A stretch of DNA of 64,000 bases from Panacagrimonas sp963975245 (GTDB lineage Bacteria > Pseudomonadota > Gammaproteobacteria > Nevskiales > Nevskiaceae), in the NCBI GenBank assembly GCA_963975245.1, contig CAXBFJ010000001.1:186001-250000 (forward strand), read 5' to 3'. Below, piece after piece: positions 8,872 to 17,858 of the stretch. Position 1 is the first letter of the stretch; the number at the start of each line of letters is the position of its first letter. The translations under genes and the position numbers were made by a program. The notes beneath the pieces were generated by a model that saw only the letters and a program-made list of their open reading frames with translations, was not told the DNA's origin and made no database searches.

Positions 8872-10011
8872 TCAGCCTCTTCCGACCAGACTGCGGCCGA
8901 TCACTTCCTTCATGATTTCAGAAGTGCCGCCGTAAATGCGCTGAATGCGCGCGTCGGCCCAGAAGCGGGAGATCGGGTACTCGCTCATGTATCCGTAACC
9001 GCCGAACAGCTGGAGGCAGGCATCGGTGACTCTGCCTTCCATCTCGGTGGTGGAGAGTTTGACCATGGCCGCCATCACGGCATCCAGCTTGCCCTGTGCA
9101 TAGAGTCCGGCACACTTCTCGACGAATGCGCGATTGACTTCAATATCGGTCTTTATCTTGGCCAGCTCGAATCGCGTGTTCTGGAATGATGCAATGGACT
9201 GCCCGAAAGCCTTGCGCTGGCTCACGTATTCCACTGTTTTTTCCAGAGCGCCCTGCGCATGTGCAACACCGCCTGCGGCCAAAACCAGACGCTCACGAGG
9301 CAACTCATCAATCAGGTGGCCGAAGCCTCCGCCCACCTTGCCGAGCACTTCGGCAGATGAGACCCGAACGTTGTCGAAGAACAACTCGGAAGTATCGGCG
9401 CTATGCATGCCGACCTTCTCCAGATTGCGTCCGCGGGTGAAGCCTTTGCTGGAGGTGTCTACGGTAAACAGCGTGGTGCCGCGTGCGCCCAGCTTGGGGT
9501 CCGTCTTGGCGGCGGTCACGACCACACCGGCGTTCTGACCGTTGGTGATGAAGGTCTTTGAGCCGTTGACGACATAGTCGTCACCGTCTGGCAAGGCGGT
9601 CGTCTTCATGCCCTGAAGGTCAGAGCCCATGCCGGGCTCGGTCATCGCCACGGCGCCAATGCAGTCGCCGCTGGCCATTCGGGGCAGATACTTCTGCTTC
9701 TGTTCCTCGGTGCCCAGATGCAGGATGTAGGGTGCCACGATGTCCGAATGGACTGAAAGATTTGAGGTCAGGGCCATGAAGCCCATGCGCGCCGCTTCCT
9801 CCAGCACCACAACTGAGAATTCGAAGGGGGCGGCAATGCCGCCATATTCTTCAGGCTGGTCCACGCATAGCAGACCTTGCTCGCCCATCTGCTGGTACAG
9901 AGATTTTGGAATGACGCCTTCTGCTTCCCATTTTGCGTAGTGGGGCTCTACGTGATCAGCCAGAAAACGCTGCACGTTGTCGCGGAAAAGTTCGAGGTCG
10001 CTGTTGTCCAT
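8872..10011 (-). CDS. Acyl-CoA dehydrogenase
   Basis: A 379-residue FAD enzyme with the usual three-domain acyl-CoA dehydrogenase layout: an N-terminal helical domain, a middle beta domain with 'AVAMTEPGMGSDLQGMKT' (~125-145, FAD/substrate site) and 'NGSKTFITNG', and a C-terminal helical domain with 'AFGQSIASFQ' (FAD binding) and 'LQLFGGYGYMSEYPISRFWADARIQRIYGGTSEIM' near the end. The catalytic glutamate of short/medium-chain types would lie in the 'IYGGTSEI' segment. It introduces a trans-2 double bond into acyl-CoA and passes electrons to ETF. It stands alone between DUF1134 and nth; the chain-length preference is unknown. Confidence 0.9.
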   Translation of the reverse strand: MDNSDLELFRDNVQRFLADHVEPHYAKWEAEGVIPKSLYQQMGEQGLLCVDQPEEYGGIAAPFEFSVVVLEEAARMGFMALTSNLSVHSDIVAPYILHLGTEEQKQKYLPRMASGDCIGAVAMTEPGMGSDLQGMKTTALPDGDDYVVNGSKTFITNGQNAGVVVTAAKTDPKLGARGTTLFTVDTSSKGFTRGRNLEKVGMHSADTSELFFDNVRVSSAEVLGKVGGGFGHLIDELPRERLVLAAGGVAHAQGALEKTVEYVSQRKAFGQSIASFQNTRFELAKIKTDIEVNRAFVEKCAGLYAQGKLDAVMAAMVKLSTTEMEGRVTDACLQLFGGYGYMSEYPISRFWADARIQRIYGGTSEIMKEVIGRSLVGRG

Positions 10012-10129
10012 GATTTTTGATCCTGCGTCTTTTGAATGGGGCTAGTGGAGTGGTAATGGTCTGCCTGTCGGGCATGAGGCATGCGCGACTATTGGACGGT
10101 GACTGTAGTCTGGCCTGGCGATGCTGTCC

Positions 10130-10783
10130 TCATACGAAAGGATTGGGTGGCAGGGCAGATTTCTTCTTGAATTCGCATAGATCAAGGATCGTGCACTTGG
10201 CGCAGAGCGGCTTGATGGCCTTGCAGACGTAGCGACCGTGCAGGATCAGCCAGTGATGGGCATCTCGGCGAAACTCTTCTGCAGTGAATTTGAGCAGGCG
10301 ATCTTCGACCTGCCTGACGGTTTTCCCGGGCGCGAGTCCGGTGCGGTTGGAGACCCGGAAGATATGCGTATCCACCGCGATGGTCGGCTCGCCGAAGGCA
10401 GTATTGAGGACGACGTTCGCCGTTTTCCGGCCAACGCCGGGCAGCGCTTCAAGCGCCTCGCGTGAGCGGGGCACTTCGCCATCATGCTGATCGACCAGGA
10501 TCTGGCACAGGGCCATGACATTGCGTGCCTTGGTGTTGAACAGGCCAATGGTCTTGATGTGCTCGCGCAAGCCTTCTTCGCCCAGGGCCAGGATGGCTTG
10601 TGGCGTATTGGCGCGTGCATACAGTGGCGCAGTGGCCTTGTTGACGGAGACATCGGTTGCCTGCGCTGAAAGCACCACCGAGATCAGTAATTCGAACGGC
10701 GTCTTGTAGACCAGTTCCGTTCGCGGTTCCGGGTTGGTTTCCCGAAGGCGACGATAGATTGCACTGCGCTTTTCGGCGTTCAT
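10130..10783 (-). CDS. nth: Endonuclease III (DNA glycosylase/AP lyase)
   Basis: 217 residues. The helix-hairpin-helix 'ALPGVGRKTANVVLNTAFG' includes the catalytic Lys (RKTA), followed by 'VDTHIFRV' with the catalytic Asp. The C-terminal 4Fe-4S loop has the exact Cys-x6-Cys-x2-Cys-x5-Cys spacing (CKAIKPLCAKCTILDLC). It excises oxidised pyrimidines and cleaves at the abasic site in base excision repair. Its start overlaps the end of rnfB by four bases (ATGA), so it is translationally coupled within the metG-rnfB-nth operon. Confidence 0.95.
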   Translation of the reverse strand: MNAEKRSAIYRRLRETNPEPRTELVYKTPFELLISVVLSAQATDVSVNKATAPLYARANTPQAILALGEEGLREHIKTIGLFNTKARNVMALCQILVDQHDGEVPRSREALEALPGVGRKTANVVLNTAFGEPTIAVDTHIFRVSNRTGLAPGKTVRQVEDRLLKFTAEEFRRDAHHWLILHGRYVCKAIKPLCAKCTILDLCEFKKKSALPPNPFV

Positions 10784-11376
10784 GGTGGGGTTCTGGCCTT
10801 GGCGCGAGCCAGCGCCGCTGCTACTGGATCATTGGCTGCCTTGCGCGCCTGCCGCTTCAGTCTTCGCTGTTCTTCGAGTCGATGAATGCGCTGCGTGCGC
10901 GCCTCAAATCTCGCCCGGAACTGCTGGGCCAGTTCGAATGCCGGAGGATGCTCCGGCGCCGCGTCCATGACGATGCAATCCACCGGGCACGGTGGGATGC
11001 AGAGTTCGCAGCCGTTGCACTCATCGCTGATAACCGTATGCATCAGATTCATCGCGCCGACGATGGCGTCGACCGGGCAGGCCTGGATACATTTGGTGCA
11101 ACCGATGCAATCGGCCTCGATAACGCGCGCGACAGTCTCGACCTTCTTTTCTTCGCCGCAGTCTGTGTCCAGTGGGAGTTCGGCGCGGTCCAGCAGTTGG
11201 GCAATCCGGGCAATGCCAGCGGCTCCGCCGGGTGGACAGCGATTGATCTCGGCTGCGCCATCGGCAATGGCTTCAGCGTACGGTTTGCATGCCAGATAGC
11301 CGCAGCGGGTGCACTGCGTCTGTGGCAAGAGCCGATCAATTGCTTCGGCCAGACTCTGACGTTGCGCTGTTTGCAA
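10780..11376 (-). CDS. rnfB: RnfB-like ferredoxin-type electron transport subunit
   Basis: 198 residues. The N-terminal Fe-S motif of RnfB is present (residues ~22-50: 'CTRCGYLACKPYAEAI' and a later Cys in 'NRCPPGG'), then two ferredoxin 4Fe-4S motifs, 'CIGCTKCIQACP' (~90) and 'CNGCELCIPPCP' (~120), and a basic helical tail. Unlike RnfB of complete Rnf complexes there is no N-terminal membrane anchor, and no rnfA/C/D/G/E genes are nearby. It is the solitary RnfB seen beside metG and nth in xanthomonad-type genomes, probably a soluble electron carrier of unknown partner. It starts just after metG ends. Confidence 0.85.
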   Translation of the reverse strand: MQTAQRQSLAEAIDRLLPQTQCTRCGYLACKPYAEAIADGAAEINRCPPGGAAGIARIAQLLDRAELPLDTDCGEEKKVETVARVIEADCIGCTKCIQACPVDAIVGAMNLMHTVISDECNGCELCIPPCPVDCIVMDAAPEHPPAFELAQQFRARFEARTQRIHRLEEQRRLKRQARKAANDPVAAALARAKARTPP

Positions 11377-11378
11377 GC

Positions 11379-13418
11379 TTATTTGACCTGCATGCCAGGT
11401 TCGGCGCCGGCGTCCGGTGACAAAAGAAAGGGGCCGCCACGGTCATCACTTGCCGCCAGCACCATGCCCTCGGACAGACCAAAGCGCATTTTTCGCGGAG
11501 CAAGATTGGCTACGCACATGGTGAGTCGGCCAATCAGGTCCTGCGGGGCGTAGGCGGACTTGATGCCAGCAAAGACCTGCCGCGTTCCCAGCGGGCCCAG
11601 ATCCAGTTGCAGCTTGAGCAGCTTGTCTGCGCCTTCCACCGCCTCTGCATTGGCGATGCGGGCGATGCGCAGTTCAATTTTTGCAAAGTCATCGATGCTG
11701 GCGTGAGCGTCGCTGGCGGGCTTGTCCTGTTTCTTGTTCTGGGGCTTCTTGGCAGCAGGTGCAGCAACAGGCGCTGCCGGAGCTGCCTCCGCCTTCATCA
11801 TGTTTTCAACGGCCTTCGGCTCGACCCTGGTCATCAGCGGCTTGTAGCTGTTGATGCCTTTTGCCAGAAGTGGAGACGATAGATCGCTCCAGGCCAGCGG
11901 TTCGATCTTGAAGAAGGTTTCGATGTCCTGCGTGATCTGCGGCAGGATCGGTTTCAGGTAGATGGCGATCTGCCGGAAAATATTCAGGAACGTGGTGCAG
12001 ACCTGATGCAGGGTTTCACGCTCATCCTCTAGCTTGACCAGTTTCCACGGTGCGAGATTCTGAATCTCCGCATTGGCCTTGTCGGCCAGCAACATGATCT
12101 TGCGCAGGGCGGCCGCAAAATCACCGGCCTCGTACAGACGCTTGATGTCGTCGCCCGCAGCTGCAAGCTCGTCGAACAACTCGCTGCTGTGCATGCTGGA
12201 TGCCAGCTGGCCGTCAAATTTCTTCTCGATGAAGCCTGCGCAGCGGCTCGCGATATTCACGAACTTGCCCACCACGTCGCTGTTCACGCGTGCCTGGAAA
12301 TCCTGAAGGTCAAGATCAAGGTCGTCCGCGCTGCTGCCCAGTTTGGCCGCAAAGTAGTAACGCAGCATTTCCGGATTCAGATGATTGAGCCAGGTTCGTG
12401 CACGTACGAACGTGCCGCGGCTCTTGCTCATCTTGGCGCCGTTGATGGTCAGGTAACCGTTGACGTGCAGTTTAGTCGGGGTGCGGTGGTCCGAGCCGTG
12501 CAGCATGGCCGGCCAGAACAGGCCGTGAAAGTTGACGATGTCCTTGCCGATGAAATGGTGCAGTTCGGCGGGGGAATCCGCGCCCCATGAGGCATCAAAA
12601 TCGGCCGGATCGTTGGCCTTGCACCAGGCCAGGTGGCTGGCCATGTATCCGATGGGGGCGTCCAGCCAGACGTAAAAATACTTGTCCTTCTCGCCGGGAA
12701 TCGGGAAGCCGAAGTAGGGGGCATCCCTGGAAATATCCCAGTCCTTGAGGCCACTCTCGAACCACTCACGCAGCTTGGCCTTGATGGCCGGATGCGCCAC
12801 ATCGTCCTGCAGCCAGGTTTCCAGGAATTCCTGAAATTTCCCCAGCTCGAAGAACAGGTGCTCTGATTCGCGCAGCACCGGAGTAGCTCCGGAAACGGCG
12901 GATCGCGGGTTCTTCAGATCTGTTGGTGCGTAGGCAGCACCGCAATTCTCGCAGTTGTCGCCATACTGGTCTTCGCTGCCACATTTGGGGCAGTCGCCCT
13001 GGATATAGCGGTCCGGCAGAAACATGTTCTTGACCGGATCATAGAGTTGCTCGATGGAGCGTCGCGCGATGCAACCGCGGGCTTTGAGCCGCGTGTAGAT
13101 CAGGGCGCTGAGCTCGCGGTTTTCGTCACTATGAGTTGAATGATAGTGATCAAAAGCCACACCGAACTCCGCAAAGTCCGTCGCGTGCTCGCTGCGAATC
13201 TTGTCGATGAAGGCTTCGGCGGTAACACCGGCCTTTTCTGCTGCCAGCATGATCGGGGTGCCGTGGGCGTCGTCCGCGCAGACGTATCGCACCTCATTGC
13301 CGCACATGCGCTGGAATCTCACCCAGATATCGGCCTGGACATATCCCACCATGTGGCCGAGGTGGAGCGGGCCGTTGGCATAGGGCAGGGCGTTGGTGAC
13401 GAGTATCTTGCGGGTCAT
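11379..13418 (-). CDS. metG: Methionyl-tRNA synthetase
   Basis: 679 residues. The class I HIGH-type motif is 'PYANGPLHLGHM' near residue 13-24; the zinc-knuckle region 'CPKCGSEDQYGDNCENCG' near 145-160 places it in the MetG1/E. coli-like group; the KMSKS motif is 'AKMSKSRGTF' near 335. The anticodon-binding helical domain follows. An Ala/Pro/Lys-rich linker (~550-575) leads to the C-terminal tRNA-binding (OB-fold, EMAP-like) domain ending at ~679, which makes the enzyme dimeric. It charges tRNA-Met. It is the first gene of the metG-rnfB-nth operon. Confidence 0.97.
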   Translation of the reverse strand: MTRKILVTNALPYANGPLHLGHMVGYVQADIWVRFQRMCGNEVRYVCADDAHGTPIMLAAEKAGVTAEAFIDKIRSEHATDFAEFGVAFDHYHSTHSDENRELSALIYTRLKARGCIARRSIEQLYDPVKNMFLPDRYIQGDCPKCGSEDQYGDNCENCGAAYAPTDLKNPRSAVSGATPVLRESEHLFFELGKFQEFLETWLQDDVAHPAIKAKLREWFESGLKDWDISRDAPYFGFPIPGEKDKYFYVWLDAPIGYMASHLAWCKANDPADFDASWGADSPAELHHFIGKDIVNFHGLFWPAMLHGSDHRTPTKLHVNGYLTINGAKMSKSRGTFVRARTWLNHLNPEMLRYYFAAKLGSSADDLDLDLQDFQARVNSDVVGKFVNIASRCAGFIEKKFDGQLASSMHSSELFDELAAAGDDIKRLYEAGDFAAALRKIMLLADKANAEIQNLAPWKLVKLEDERETLHQVCTTFLNIFRQIAIYLKPILPQITQDIETFFKIEPLAWSDLSSPLLAKGINSYKPLMTRVEPKAVENMMKAEAAPAAPVAAPAAKKPQNKKQDKPASDAHASIDDFAKIELRIARIANAEAVEGADKLLKLQLDLGPLGTRQVFAGIKSAYAPQDLIGRLTMCVANLAPRKMRFGLSEGMVLAASDDRGGPFLLSPDAGAEPGMQVK

Positions 13419-13598
13419 CGTTGTGTCTTGGGCGGCGGGTGACGAGAGCCGCCGATTATCTCACGCGATGGGCCTCAGGCTGAACGCAACGGCCCTAGAG
13501 GGTATTCCGCAATGCTGGCCAAAGGATCACATTGGATACAGATTCTGCTGGTAATCTTCTCGATCTCGCGCTAATGACCATGACGGCGGAACCAAGCA

Positions 13599-14336
13599 AT
13601 GAGCCGAATCGCACCCAAAGCCGCACTCGTACTGATGGCAACCTTGTTTGCAGGCATGGCCTACGCAGAGGGCTGGAAAGACTTTGCCAAGCAGATATTC
13701 CAGCAGTCGGGCGCTGCCCAGCAGGGCGCAGCGCTAGCGGACGCTGAGATCGTGCAGGGTCTGAGAGAGGCGCTGGCAAAAGGCACCAGGAGCGCCATCC
13801 TCCAGTTGGGGCGAACAGACGGCTTCTGGGCTAATGATCGGTTCCGAATTCCGCTGCCCAGCACGGTGGTCAAGGCCGATACCTTCATGCGCGCTGCCGG
13901 ATATGGCCCGCAGATTGACGAAATGCACCTGTCATTCAATCGTGCTGCAGAACAAGCAGTCCCCGTGGCAGCCGATGTGTTTTCGCAGGCGGTCCAGAAG
14001 CTCACCATCAACGATGCGCGCAATATTCTGTCCGGCCCGCCCGATGCTGCGACTCAGTATTTCCGAAAGGCCACAGGCGAAACGTTGGCCATACAATTCA
14101 AGCCGCTGGTAGCGAAAGTGACGGCCGGATCAGGCCTGGTCCAGCAGTACGAGAAAATGATGGCCTCTGCAGGGCCACTGGCCGCACTTGCAGGCGGCGG
14201 CGCGGATGTGAACACCTACGTCACCAACAAGGCGCTTGACGGATTGTTCCTGCGAGTTGCTGAAGAAGAGAAGGCGATCCGGGAGAATCCGGCCGCCCGT
14301 ACTAGCGATATCCTGAAAAAGGTATTTGCCAAGTAG
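13599..14336 (+). CDS. DUF4197 domain-containing secreted protein
   Basis: 245 residues with an N-terminal signal peptide (hydrophobic stretch ~9-22, cleavage near AYA-EG). The remainder matches the DUF4197 pattern: 'GLREALAKGTRSAILQLGRTDGFWANDRFRIPLP', 'MHLSFNRAAEQAVPVAADVF', 'ALDGLFLRVAEEEKAIRENPAARTSDILKKVF'. The family is common in proteobacteria, is predicted periplasmic and mostly helical, and has no known activity. It is transcribed divergently from metG and stands alone before the tRNA genes. Confidence 0.8.
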   Translation: MSRIAPKAALVLMATLFAGMAYAEGWKDFAKQIFQQSGAAQQGAALADAEIVQGLREALAKGTRSAILQLGRTDGFWANDRFRIPLPSTVVKADTFMRAAGYGPQIDEMHLSFNRAAEQAVPVAADVFSQAVQKLTINDARNILSGPPDAATQYFRKATGETLAIQFKPLVAKVTAGSGLVQQYEKMMASAGPLAALAGGGADVNTYVTNKALDGLFLRVAEEEKAIRENPAARTSDILKKVFAK

Positions 14337-14391
14337 CCGCTGGATTTGTCTGCCCTTCTAGGCAGTTTGTCCCGAGGTTCCTGCGTGGAAA

Positions 14392-14466
14392 TGGTGGGTT
14401 GCCAGGGACTCGAACCCCGAACCTACTGATTAAGAGTCAGCTGCTCTACCATTGAGCTAGCAACCC
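14392..14466 (-). tRNA. tRNA-Lys (anticodon CTT)
   Basis: On the minus strand the cloverleaf reads GGGTTGC acceptor (14466-14460), D arm AGCTC...GAGC, anticodon stem GCTGA/TCAGT with loop CTCTTAA (anticodon CTT), T arm with GGTTCGAGTCC, acceptor GCAACCC, discriminator A and an encoded CCA (14394-14392). All stems pair apart from one G-T wobble at the base of the anticodon stem. Confidence 0.95.
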
Positions 14467-14519
14467 ATTTCACGGCAAAACTCTGGATTCGTTAAAGAAT
14501 CCCGAGGGACAAATTAAAT

Positions 14520-14596
14520 TGGGGTGATCGACGGGGCTCGAACCCGCGACAACCAGGATCACAACCTGGGACTCTACCAACTGAGCTACGACCACC
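14520..14596 (-). tRNA. tRNA-His (anticodon GTG)
   Basis: On the minus strand: GTGGTCG acceptor preceded by the extra G(-1) at 14596 that pairs with C73, a histidine-tRNA hallmark; D arm AGCTCAGTTGGTAGAG; anticodon arm CCAGG-TTGTGAT-CCTGG (anticodon GTG); T arm with GGGTTCGAGCCC; 3' CGATCAC-C-CCA with encoded CCA. It lies 53 bases upstream of tRNA-Lys on the same strand, so the two are probably cotranscribed. Confidence 0.96.
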
Positions 14597-14969
14597 ACAG
14601 GGGGGCGGATTCTACCGACTCCGACGCCGGGATACTACTGTGTCTTGGCCCGACGTTGCGATATTGCCTCGTCGTGGATCGAACAAGTGAGATTTTGCGC
14701 CTCGATCTATGCGGTTTTGTCTTGCCGCCAGCGGCCAGATCGCTGGAGCCTGAACGGCTTGCGCCTGCGCAAAGAGCGGGCGACTGGCTTGCAACTGTGG
14801 CCTCGCCAATTTCGGCGCGTTTGCCTTTGGCGCATCGCGAATATTTTTGTGGGTTTAGTGCTCACATGGCTTCTTGCACCCGGCACTTATTTACCATATG
14901 GTCAGAACAGGCGCGCGCATTGACGTGCAATTGAGCGCTAGGCAGTGCACAGAATAAGGGGAGAATTTT
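14597..14969. other. Intergenic region between tRNA-His and the GST operon
   Basis: There is no convincing gene in these 373 bases; short open frames here are AT/GC noise. On the minus strand TAGAAT (14614-14609) is a plausible -10 box for the tRNA-His/Lys unit. On the plus strand the 3' part must carry the promoter of the GST operon; it contains the palindrome at 14893-14902 and the GGGGAG ribosome site just before 14970. Confidence 0.6.
14893..14902. promoter_or_regulatory. Candidate operator palindrome upstream of the GST-monooxygenase operon
   Basis: A perfect 10-bp palindrome ACCATATGGT sits 67 bases before the GST start codon, within TTTACCATATGGTCAG. Its size and position fit a dimeric repressor or activator site (TetR, GntR or MarR types use similar sequences). 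No regulator gene is adjacent, so the binder is unknown. Confidence 0.3.
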
Positions 14970-15836
14970 ATGATTCAGGAGAACAGCGACCTGCTGATTG
15001 TCTACGATCATTTTGAGTCGGTTTGTTGCCACAAGGTCCGTATAGCCTTGGCAGAAAAGCAGATTCCTCACCAGATTCGTCATGTTTCACTGGAAGACGG
15101 CTCGCACCTGAAGTCAGGGTCCGAACTGCTTCGCGTCAATCCAAAGGGTGTGGTTCCGGTGATTTGTCACCGTGGTCGAACGCTGACTGAATCATCCATC
15201 CTGCTGGAGTATCTTGACGATGCCTTTCCCGAGCCGGTCTTGATGCCCGCCGATCCTTATTGGCGGGCGCGTCGACGACTGTGGGCGCGCTGGATTGACG
15301 AAGAAATGCATGTGCCCCACGTTGCGGTCATCAGCTTCGCGGTGTGCTACGGCGCCGCATTCAAGCAGGCCTTGGGTACACAGGAAGCCGTTGAGGATTA
15401 CCTCAGCAATATTCCCGACCCCAAACTGCGGGCCTCGCATCGTGCCAGTTTTGACCAGCCGCTGGATTCCGCCGAACTGCGGCGAGCGCTTCATGCCTGG
15501 GCTGCCTTTGTCAGGGTGATGGACCAGACATTGGCGGAAGTGCCCTGGTTGGCCGGTGAATCTTTTAGCCTGGCTGATATCGACGTTATTCCCTACATAT
15601 GGCGCCTGAATAACCTGGGTTTGGACATGCTGTGGGAATCGTATCCCCGTGTTGGTGAATGGATAACCCGCGTTACGACGCGCCCCTCCTTTCTGGAAGC
15701 AGTCAGCAGTCGACAGCCTGCTGAGTGGATCGCGATGATGCGGCAGACCGGCGACATTGCATTGCCTCAGCTGCGGCAAATGCTCGCCGAACCACCGCCA
15801 GAGCCAGTGTCGCCCGCAGCGAGTTGCAGTTACTGA
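14970..15836 (+). CDS. Glutathione S-transferase family protein
   Basis: 288 residues, longer than typical GSTs (~200-230). The N-terminal thioredoxin-like half has 'YDHFESVCCHKVRIALAEKQIPH', a cis-Pro segment 'VNPKGVVPVI' and the glutathione-binding 'LTESSILLEYLDDAFP'. The C-terminal all-helical half carries 'WLAGESFSLADIDVIPYIWRL' (N-capping motif) near 195-215, followed by a ~30-residue Pro-rich tail. A role in dehalogenation, ether cleavage or isomerisation of an aromatic compound is possible, since the next gene is a phenol-type monooxygenase 20 bases downstream. The start has GGGGAG upstream. The substrate is unknown. Confidence 0.85.
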   Translation: MIQENSDLLIVYDHFESVCCHKVRIALAEKQIPHQIRHVSLEDGSHLKSGSELLRVNPKGVVPVICHRGRTLTESSILLEYLDDAFPEPVLMPADPYWRARRRLWARWIDEEMHVPHVAVISFAVCYGAAFKQALGTQEAVEDYLSNIPDPKLRASHRASFDQPLDSAELRRALHAWAAFVRVMDQTLAEVPWLAGESFSLADIDVIPYIWRLNNLGLDMLWESYPRVGEWITRVTTRPSFLEAVSSRQPAEWIAMMRQTGDIALPQLRQMLAEPPPEPVSPAASCSY

Positions 15837-15856
15837 GATCGATGGAGCCCTGATCA

Positions 15857-17668
15857 GTGAGCAAGAGCAAAGTAGAAGAAACGGATGTTTTGGTGGTGGG
15901 CGGGGGTGGTTGCGGTTTGAACCTGTCCATCTTTCTCGCAGACCTGGGCGTCAATTTCGTCACGGTCGAACGAAGTGAGCATCTCGCGCAGCTGCCCAAG
16001 GCACATTATCTGAATCAACGCACCATGGAGATACTTCGCCAGCACCAATACGCTGACGACGTTTACGCCCTCGGGACGCCTCCGCACAATATGTCCCGCG
16101 CCATGTGGTTGACCACACTCGGCGGAGATGGCCCCTACGACCGAAAGGTCATTCACGAGATGGATGGAATTGGTGGCACAGGGGAGTCGCAACGAGCGAT
16201 CTATGAGCGCGACAGCGCTTGCCGGTCAGCCAACCTGCCTTTGATTCGATCGGAGCCCATTTTCAAGCACCATGCTGATGCACGCGCGCCAGGCCAGATT
16301 CGCTTTGGACATGAATTGACCAGTTTCGAGCAAGACGCAACGGGTGTGACCGCTACGATCACGAGTTTGGCATCAGGAGAGACAAAGCAAATCCGAGCCA
16401 AATATCTGGTTGGCGCCGACGGTGGACGAACAGTTGGACGCGCACTTGGCAACAAGATGGTGGGCCCCTCTGGTCTGGCCAAGAATGTCACCGTGCACTT
16501 CAGCGCCGATTTGTCCAACGTCATTTTGGATGACCGCGTGATGTTGCACTTTTTGATCCATCCGACGCGTCGCGGGCCTCTGGCCAGCGGTGCTTTGGTT
16601 CCGGCGGGTGGGGACGATGCTAAATGGGGTCGGCACAGCAAGGAATGGATTTTCCATTTCATGGTCGCACCGGATGATCCCTCGAAATTCGATGAGGCTA
16701 TGGTGACCGAACAGATTCGAGAGCTAACCAAGCTTCCGGATCTCCAGATGAATATTCACAAGATCAGCCATTGGATGATCGAAGCAGTGCTCGCTGAAAA
16801 ATATCGCTTCGGGCGCGTCCTGATGGCAGGAGATGCGGTGCATCGACATCCGCCGGCTTCAGGTCTGGGGCTAAATACCGGAATCCAGGACGCGCACAAT
16901 CTCGCGTGGAAGCTTGCAATGGTGACGCGCGGCCAAGCCGGTGATGCCTTGCTTGATACCTACGAGACAGAGCGGCGCCCGGTTGGCTCTTGCAATGTGG
17001 CCTGGGCGTTGTCCAGTTACTGGAATCACATGCTCAGCGCTGCCTCCATCTTCGCCATCCATCCGGCCAATGTTTATGAGATGGTCGGGCAACCGGACGA
17101 GGACAATGAGATTGCAGGGCTATTCGCGAACAGCCCCGACGGGCGCATGCGCCGCGCGCGCATGCAGGAGGTTTTCAATACACACAAAGTCGAGATGTTC
17201 GATCACGATATTGAGCTTGGTTTCGTCTATGAGAAGGGTGCGCTGGTACCGGACGGCACCCCGGCACCTGAGCGTGATCCCTGGGGATCGAAGTATCAGC
17301 CCACGACTCGGCCCGGGCATCGACTGCCACACGCCTGGCTTGAAACGGATGGCCGCCGCGTTTCCACCCATGATCTTCTGGACACAAGCGCCAGCTTTGT
17401 GCTGATTGCCAACGCCGAAGGCACGCAGTGGTGCGACGCAGCACAGCGTGTTGGCGCGGCCTTGGACATCAACCTCAAAACTGTTCGGGTTGCGCATGAC
17501 GGCGATGCACTGGACACGGATCGGAATTGGCAAGAACTCAGCGGCGTCGGCGAAGAAGGTGCGGTGCTCGTCCGACCCGACGGCTTTGTGGCCTGGCGTT
17601 CGGCAGGTGTTTCAGCCGACCCCGTCGCCGAACTGGACGCAGCAATGCGTCAAATTATCCATCGCTGA
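15857..17668 (+). CDS. FAD-dependent aromatic monooxygenase (TfdB/phenol hydroxylase-like)
   Basis: 603 residues from a GTG start at 15857, the length of 2,4-dichlorophenol 6-monooxygenase (TfdB). The ADP-binding motif 'VVGGGGCGLNLSIFLADLG' is at ~14-32, the class A monooxygenase DG motif 'YLVGADGGRTVGR' near 185, and the GD motif 'VLMAGDAVHRHPPASGLGLNTGIQDAHNLAWKL' near 325. A C-terminal thioredoxin-fold-like domain follows. Such enzymes use NAD(P)H and O2 to hydroxylate phenolic rings. It sits between a GST and an MDR oxidoreductase on the same strand, suggesting a small aromatic degradation operon. The real substrate cannot be deduced. Confidence 0.85.
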   Translation: MSKSKVEETDVLVVGGGGCGLNLSIFLADLGVNFVTVERSEHLAQLPKAHYLNQRTMEILRQHQYADDVYALGTPPHNMSRAMWLTTLGGDGPYDRKVIHEMDGIGGTGESQRAIYERDSACRSANLPLIRSEPIFKHHADARAPGQIRFGHELTSFEQDATGVTATITSLASGETKQIRAKYLVGADGGRTVGRALGNKMVGPSGLAKNVTVHFSADLSNVILDDRVMLHFLIHPTRRGPLASGALVPAGGDDAKWGRHSKEWIFHFMVAPDDPSKFDEAMVTEQIRELTKLPDLQMNIHKISHWMIEAVLAEKYRFGRVLMAGDAVHRHPPASGLGLNTGIQDAHNLAWKLAMVTRGQAGDALLDTYETERRPVGSCNVAWALSSYWNHMLSAASIFAIHPANVYEMVGQPDEDNEIAGLFANSPDGRMRRARMQEVFNTHKVEMFDHDIELGFVYEKGALVPDGTPAPERDPWGSKYQPTTRPGHRLPHAWLETDGRRVSTHDLLDTSASFVLIANAEGTQWCDAAQRVGAALDINLKTVRVAHDGDALDTDRNWQELSGVGEEGAVLVRPDGFVAWRSAGVSADPVAELDAAMRQIIHR

Positions 17669-17858
17669 TGCTGCAGGCAGGTCAAAACAAGTCCGCTCAT
17701 TTTGACGTCGTGGCGCAGGCGAGTCTTGTGATGAGACAAAATCCAGGATCGCGCCGTACGCGATCAATTCAATGAAATTCGGTGAATGCTCAGCGAGCAA
17801 CGCGAAACACAACCTCCCGGCATACACGCGTCACTCCACTTAAACAGAGAGTCTCCAT

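Noticed and set aside
14392..14596. tRNA genes as an integration site for a mobile element
   Set aside because: No integrase, no repeated tRNA 3' end and no change in gene density or composition nearby.
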